A DNA stretch of 64,000 nucleotides, taken from assembly GCA_023228875.1 (NCBI GenBank), contig JALOAG010000001.1, forward strand, positions 310,001 to 374,000, written 5' to 3'. Under the pieces are notes generated by a model. The model ran no database searches. It saw only the letters and a program-made list of their open reading frames with translations, and was not told where the DNA came from. This DNA is from Bacteroidia bacterium (lineage in GTDB: Bacteria > Bacteroidota > Bacteroidia > NS11-12g > UBA955). A program made the translations under genes and the position numbers. The number at the start of each line of letters is the position of its first letter. Within the stretch, counting starts at the first letter, position 1. Below are positions 59,580-64,000 of this stretch, piece after piece.

Positions 59580-60829
59580 CTTAGTTTTAGTGTTATAATT
59601 GTTAATACTGCCAGTAAGATTCCAATAATCCAGAATCGAGTTACTATTTTTGATTCATGAAATCCTTTCTTTTGGTAGTGATGATGAATGGGAGACATCA
59701 GGAAAATTCTTTTGCCTTCGCCATATTTCTTCTTGGTGTATTTGAAATAGGCAACTTGAATCATGACGCTCAGGTTTTCTACTAAGAAAATACCGCACAG
59801 AACAGGAATAAGTAACTCCTTACGAATCATAATTGCAAACACCGCGATAATTCCTCCTAATGTCAGGCTACCGGTGTCACCCATGAAAACTTGCGCAGGG
59901 AATGAATTATACCAAAGAAAACCAATACAAGCTCCGACAAAGGCTCCTGCAAATACCAGCAGTTCGCCTAAGTTGGGTATGTACATAATGTTTAAGTAGC
60001 TTGCAAAGAGAATACTGCCCGATATATATGCCAGTACTCCCAGTGTCAGCCCGATGATTGCGGATGTCCCTGCTGCTAAACCATCTATCCCGTCCGTTAT
60101 GTTTGCTCCGTTGGATACTGCTGTAACAATAAATATTGTCATGAATATGAATACAATCCATCCATATTTTTGGTAGTCATCACCCAGGAACGAAAGGATT
60201 TTGGCATAATCAAATTCATGATTTTTCAAGAAGGGAATATTTGTTTTTACTGATTTTTCATTTTGATAATACATCAAAGCACCATTGTAGATTGTCTTGT
60301 CCATTGCACTTGTGTCCATGTTCAGATTTACTGCTTGTTCAGGGGTAAAGTGCTTGCGTGTAATTACATTTTTGTTAAAAAAGAGTGTTGCACCTACGAT
60401 GATGCCTATTCCAATTTGTCCAATAATCTTCGATTTCCCTGCTAAACCTCCTTTGTCCTTTTTGAATACTTTTATATAGTCATCAAGAAAGCCAATAAAA
60501 CCCAGCCATAGCGTTGTGATAATCATGATGATGATATATACATTGGAGAGTTTGGCAAATAATAGGGTTGGAATGAGTATCGCTCCAATGATGATGAGTC
60601 CACCCATGGTAGGAGTGCCTTTTTTGCTGTTTTCGCCTTCAAGACCTAAATCTCTGATTGTTTCTGCCACTTGTAGCTTTTGCAATGCTTTGATTAGGGT
60701 CTTGCCAAAAACCAGCGAAATCAATAGAGACAGTATCACAGCCATGGAGGTTCTAAAAGTTATATACTTCCATACACCTGCCCCTGTAACATCCAATTTA
60801 TCTAAGTATTCAAATAGATAGTATATCAT
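59576..60829 (-). CDS. mraY: Phospho-N-acetylmuramoyl-pentapeptide transferase
   Basis: MraY forms lipid I at the inner membrane. The 417-residue, about ten-helix protein has KKGTPTMGGLIII, FLDDYIKVFKKDKGGLAGK with the DD motif, NITDGIDGLAAGTSAI and the HHHYQKKGF block near the C-terminus. A loop of about 60 residues after GATLFFNKN, longer than in E. coli, is common in Bacteroidota. It overlaps murD by 4 nt and follows murE by 6 nt. Confidence 0.96.
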   Translation of the reverse strand: MIYYLFEYLDKLDVTGAGVWKYITFRTSMAVILSLLISLVFGKTLIKALQKLQVAETIRDLGLEGENSKKGTPTMGGLIIIGAILIPTLLFAKLSNVYIIIMIITTLWLGFIGFLDDYIKVFKKDKGGLAGKSKIIGQIGIGIIVGATLFFNKNVITRKHFTPEQAVNLNMDTSAMDKTIYNGALMYYQNEKSVKTNIPFLKNHEFDYAKILSFLGDDYQKYGWIVFIFMTIFIVTAVSNGANITDGIDGLAAGTSAIIGLTLGVLAYISGSILFASYLNIMYIPNLGELLVFAGAFVGACIGFLWYNSFPAQVFMGDTGSLTLGGIIAVFAIMIRKELLIPVLCGIFLVENLSVMIQVAYFKYTKKKYGEGKRIFLMSPIHHHYQKKGFHESKIVTRFWIIGILLAVLTIITLKLR

Positions 60830-60835
60830 TGTTGA

Positions 60836-62299
60836 TTAATTTGTAAGTGTTGTGAATGTGGTTTCTAGTACTTCTCTGTCGTCAAAATGTGTTTTGATCC
60901 CCTTTATTTCTTGGTAAGTCTCATGACCTTTACCTGCAACTAAAATGACATCACCGGGCGCTGCAATTGCAACAGCCGCTTTTATTGCCTCTGCACGGTC
61001 GGAAATCTTAATGAGTTTTTTAAAGTCTGAAGCTGAAATGCCTGCAGCAACTTCTTCCATTATTTGTGCAGGGTCTTCATCTCTGGGATTATCCGAAGTC
61101 AGAATTACCCTCGTAGATAATCTTGCAGCTAATTCGCCCATAATAGGACGTTTAGATTTGTCTCTATTGCCACCGCATCCAAACACTGTAATCAGTTTTT
61201 CGTTGCCGGTTCTTATTTTATTAATTGTTTCGAGGATGTTTTTTAATGCATCTGGTGTGTGTGCATAATCCACAATGCCTGTGATTTTATTTTTGCTGCG
61301 CAATCGTTCAAATCTTCCTTTTGCTCCTTGCAATGCGCTTAATCCGGTGAGTATTTCATGTTGTGCAATACCTAATAGAAATGCTGTTCCATAGACTGCC
61401 GTCAGGTTGCTGGCATTAAATTCTCCAACCAATTCTGTCCAAACTTCATCATCGCCAATTTTAAGCAACATACCTTCAAAGTCAGTTTCAAGAACTTTTA
61501 CTTTAAAATCTGCAAGTTGATAGAGCGCGTAATAGAATTTGCCCGCTTTACAGTTTTGTAACATCACTTTGCCGTTTTTGTCATCCAAATTGACAAGCGC
61601 AAAAGCATCAGTTGGTAAATTGTCAAACCAAAGTTTTTTGCATCTCAGGTATTCTGCAAAAGTGCCGTGATAGTCTAAGTGGTCATGTGTAATGTTCGTA
61701 AATATCGCGCCATCAAAGTGTAACCCGTTTATTCTACCTTGGTGGATTGCAATAGAACTCACTTCCATAAATGCATATTCGCATTGCTGTTCAACCATTT
61801 GGGCGAAGAGCCAATTGAGTTTAATAGGATCAGGAGTTGTATGTGTACTCTCAAATGTTTGATCGCCAATTCTATAAGAAATGGTTGAGATTAGCCCACA
61901 TTTGCTTCCGCGGTTTGAAAAGAATTGGTGAAGCATTGTTGCTATTGACGATTTGCCATTTGTGCCTGTAACGCCAATTAGAGTAAGTTTTTCACTTGGG
62001 TTGTCGTAGAATGCAGAAGCTATAAATCCGATTGCTTGTCGTGAATCTTCAACAACTATATAGCTCACCTTTTCTTCTATTGAATCAGGTAATGTTTCAC
62101 ACACAATGCAAACAGCTCCTTTTTTTATAACATCAGCAATGAAGCTGTGTCCGTCTATTTTTGTTCCTTTCACTGCAAAAAACAGACAACCATCTGCCAC
62201 ATCGTTTGTGTTCTGTGTGAGAAACGATATCTCAACATCTTCATTTCCATAAAGCTTGAAACCTTTAAGTGTGCTTAATAATGTTTTGAGTTGCTTCAT
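60836..62299 (-). CDS. murE: UDP-MurNAc-tripeptide synthetase, meso-DAP type
   Basis: MurE adds the third residue of the stem peptide. The 487-residue protein has GVTGTNGKSSIATMLHQFF for ATP binding, EVSSIAIHQGRI, NITHDHLDYHGTF and VDYAHTPDALKNIL. The substrate loop is SDNPRDEDP; the DNPR motif is the sign of meso-diaminopimelate addition. The start overlaps the ftsI stop by 4 nt. Confidence 0.96.
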   Translation of the reverse strand: MKQLKTLLSTLKGFKLYGNEDVEISFLTQNTNDVADGCLFFAVKGTKIDGHSFIADVIKKGAVCIVCETLPDSIEEKVSYIVVEDSRQAIGFIASAFYDNPSEKLTLIGVTGTNGKSSIATMLHQFFSNRGSKCGLISTISYRIGDQTFESTHTTPDPIKLNWLFAQMVEQQCEYAFMEVSSIAIHQGRINGLHFDGAIFTNITHDHLDYHGTFAEYLRCKKLWFDNLPTDAFALVNLDDKNGKVMLQNCKAGKFYYALYQLADFKVKVLETDFEGMLLKIGDDEVWTELVGEFNASNLTAVYGTAFLLGIAQHEILTGLSALQGAKGRFERLRSKNKITGIVDYAHTPDALKNILETINKIRTGNEKLITVFGCGGNRDKSKRPIMGELAARLSTRVILTSDNPRDEDPAQIMEEVAAGISASDFKKLIKISDRAEAIKAAVAIAAPGDVILVAGKGHETYQEIKGIKTHFDDREVLETTFTTLTN

Positions 62300-63999
62300 G
62301 GTTTTAAATCAATAAATACTTTGTTGCCCGGTGTAATTGGTGTATTGGGAGGCAGGCTTTGATATTTAATCCAGCCATACCCTTCAACAGATACAGTTAA
62401 TCCTAATGACTCAAGGAGATACAAACCGTCCCTTAGCCCCATTCCTCTTACATCCGGCATCATGTTTTTGTTAATTTGTCTTGGACTCAGACTGATGTAT
62501 TTGTCTTGTTTGCTTGCTCGAACCCACTCGCTTCCCGTTACTCCTTCTCGTGTATTTGAACTTATTTGAAGCGTATTTAAAACAAACTTGATGTCATCTC
62601 TAATTCCATCTTTGACAATCGGTAGGATTACATCTGCGTCAGGCTGTATTTCGGGATGAATATCTAAAAGAGTTGCATACACTTTATCTGCAATCTCTCT
62701 GAATACCGGTCCTGCTATAACATTTCCGTAATAACCACCTCTTCGTGGTTCATTGATGACTACAATGCAAGAATATTTTGGTTTGTCTGCCGGAAAATAT
62801 CCCACAAATGAGGCTTTGTGAGAATACTTGTCATATCCTTTTCCTGTAAATATTTGAGCTGTCCCGGTTTTGCCGGCAACCTTGTAATCCAAATTTCTTA
62901 AATTTCTAGCTGTTCCTTCTTCCACTACGCCAATCAGCAGTTCTTTTAATTTGTCAATAGTAGATTGAGAGCAAACGCGTTCGTTAAGTACTTCAGTCTC
63001 ATGTTTCCAAAGGGTTTTTCCTGTCTTTCTGATTTCCGATACAAAAAATGGCTTAATCATTTTACCATTGTTGGCAATGGTATTATAGATGTTCAGTATT
63101 TGCAGAGCCGTAATACGGGACTCATAGCCAATCGCAGTCCATGGTAGGGTAGTGAGGTTCCAATCTTTATCAATTGGAGATTTGATTCTAATATTTCCTT
63201 CACCATATATTTCAACTCCAATGGGTTTGCTAAGGTTGAGCTTTGTTAAATAGTCAATAAACCTTTGAGGATTGCTTTTAAAGTATTCTTCAACTAAACC
63301 GGCAATTCCGACATTGGAAGAGAATTCAAAAGCTTGTTTAACCGTAATTTTTTTATTAGGAGAACTGTGAGCATCCTCCATAAACCTATCATAGAATTGT
63401 TTTCTTCCGTAGTTGATATCCACACTATCGTCAATGTCAATAACGCCTTCCTCTAAAAGTGCGAGCATACTAGCCAGCTTAAAAGTAGAGCCCGGGTCTG
63501 AAGCATCACTAATAGCGAGGTTCATACTTTCAAAATAGCTTCCATCCTTGAGTCTGTTAAAGTTAGCAATAGCTCTGATTGCACCAGTCTCTACTTCAAT
63601 TAAAATGGCGCATCCACTTTGTGCATTAGAACTATCTAAGGCGCGTCTGAGGGCATCTTCTGCTACATCTTGAATGTTTATGTCTATGGTTGTAACAATA
63701 TCATAACCATTTTCGGGTTCAAATTCATTGTTGTCAATAGGACGCCAGACATGTGCAGATACTCTTTGTTCATAGCGTTTGCCACTTTTCCCGCGCAAGA
63801 CAGAATCAAATGCGGATTCTAACCCGAACAGTCGTCCGTCTCTGGTCGTAAAACCTATAGTTCTACGTGCCAAGTGCCCAAATGGCATTTCGCGTACATT
63901 GTGCTCTTCTTTGATAAACCCTCCTGCGTTCTTACCCATCTTGAAAATGGGCCAATTGCCCATCTCTTTTGCTATTTCGTAGGAGACATTACGTTGGAT
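62296..63999 (-). CDS. ftsI: Penicillin-binding protein FtsI-type transpeptidase with PASTA domain (5' end outside window)
   Basis: The septal transpeptidase that crosslinks peptidoglycan during division. The reading frame is open through the end of the window, so the N-terminal membrane anchor is missing; the visible part is about 568 residues. Active-site motifs are DPGSTFKLAS (SxxK), FEFSSNVGI (SxN) and VAGKTGTAQIF (KTG). The C-terminal ~60 residues form a PASTA domain (MPDVRGMGLRDGLYLLESLG). It begins the visible murE-mraY-murD cluster on this strand. Confidence 0.94.
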   Translation of the reverse strand: MQRNVSYEIAKEMGNWPIFKMGKNAGGFIKEEHNVREMPFGHLARRTIGFTTRDGRLFGLESAFDSVLRGKSGKRYEQRVSAHVWRPIDNNEFEPENGYDIVTTIDINIQDVAEDALRRALDSSNAQSGCAILIEVETGAIRAIANFNRLKDGSYFESMNLAISDASDPGSTFKLASMLALLEEGVIDIDDSVDINYGRKQFYDRFMEDAHSSPNKKITVKQAFEFSSNVGIAGLVEEYFKSNPQRFIDYLTKLNLSKPIGVEIYGEGNIRIKSPIDKDWNLTTLPWTAIGYESRITALQILNIYNTIANNGKMIKPFFVSEIRKTGKTLWKHETEVLNERVCSQSTIDKLKELLIGVVEEGTARNLRNLDYKVAGKTGTAQIFTGKGYDKYSHKASFVGYFPADKPKYSCIVVINEPRRGGYYGNVIAGPVFREIADKVYATLLDIHPEIQPDADVILPIVKDGIRDDIKFVLNTLQISSNTREGVTGSEWVRASKQDKYISLSPRQINKNMMPDVRGMGLRDGLYLLESLGLTVSVEGYGWIKYQSLPPNTPITPGNKVFIDLKP

Positions 64000-64000
64000 A

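Noticed and set aside
1..64000. tRNA, rRNA, phage, insertion sequence or restriction/defence genes
   Set aside because: No cloverleaf with consensus T-arm, no rRNA stretch, and no transposase, integrase, nuclease or methyltransferase protein was recognised on either strand.

Overview
This is a chromosomal stretch from a low-GC member of the Bacteroidota. The evidence is a type IX secretion system (T9SS) gene set (gldJ, a PorP/SprF protein, porU, porV), secreted proteins with C-terminal T9SS sorting domains, promoters of the form TAnnTTTG in place of the usual -10 box, families seen mainly in this phylum (DUF3109, DUF4199, DUF4290, BatA-type), and an F-type ATPase operon with a long AtpB. I cannot resolve the family or genus from sequence alone.

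Layout. 1-5.95 kb: the distal spc/alpha ribosomal operon (rpsE to rplQ), closed by a clear terminator. 6.06-7.8 kb: purE, a DUF3109 protein and a SprT-like metalloprotein. 7.8-19.1 kb: an accessory island with a truncated copy of an M43 protease gene, an unusual inverted array of 21-bp repeats, a GC-rich two-repeat protein gene, two large T9SS cargo genes flanking a small XRE regulator, and orphan fragments of T9SS cargo. 19.2-29.4 kb: core-type genes (a glycosyltransferase-39-like/TPR protein, apbE, an MFS transporter, a BatA-domain protein, a dihydroorotase homologue lacking its metal ligands, DUF4199, GT2). 29.4-36.7 kb: a muramidase-like gene, a MarR regulator and the ATP synthase operon (bactofilin, AtpZ, a small membrane protein, atpB-E-F-H-A-G; atpD and atpC are not here). 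36.8-41.6 kb: a second accessory island of secreted Cys-rich, propeller-like and thioredoxin-like genes, several broken by stops or frameshifts, with a 42-bp perfect palindrome and a dead XRE gene. 41.6-44.4 kb: nitroreductase, TrkA-type K+ regulator, rhomboid protease and an FKBP lipoprotein. 44.5-52.9 kb: T9SS genes. 53-56.7 kb: DUF4290, murA, grpE, dnaJ. 56.9-58.1 kb: an outer-membrane protein and a carbonic anhydrase. 58.2-64 kb: murD, mraY, murE and ftsI (running off the window end), part of the division/cell-wall cluster.

The two islands share a theme. Both carry secreted or T9SS-type proteins next to an XRE-type regulator and both contain fragments. The T9SS genes at 44-52 kb are the machinery that would export and attach the cargo proteins of the first island. 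The second island combines a Cys-rich small secreted protein, a Cys-rich fragment with CxxC pairs, a propeller-like exported protein and a CxxC thioredoxin-like protein; this is the best candidate here for a poorly described system, although the copy appears to be decaying.
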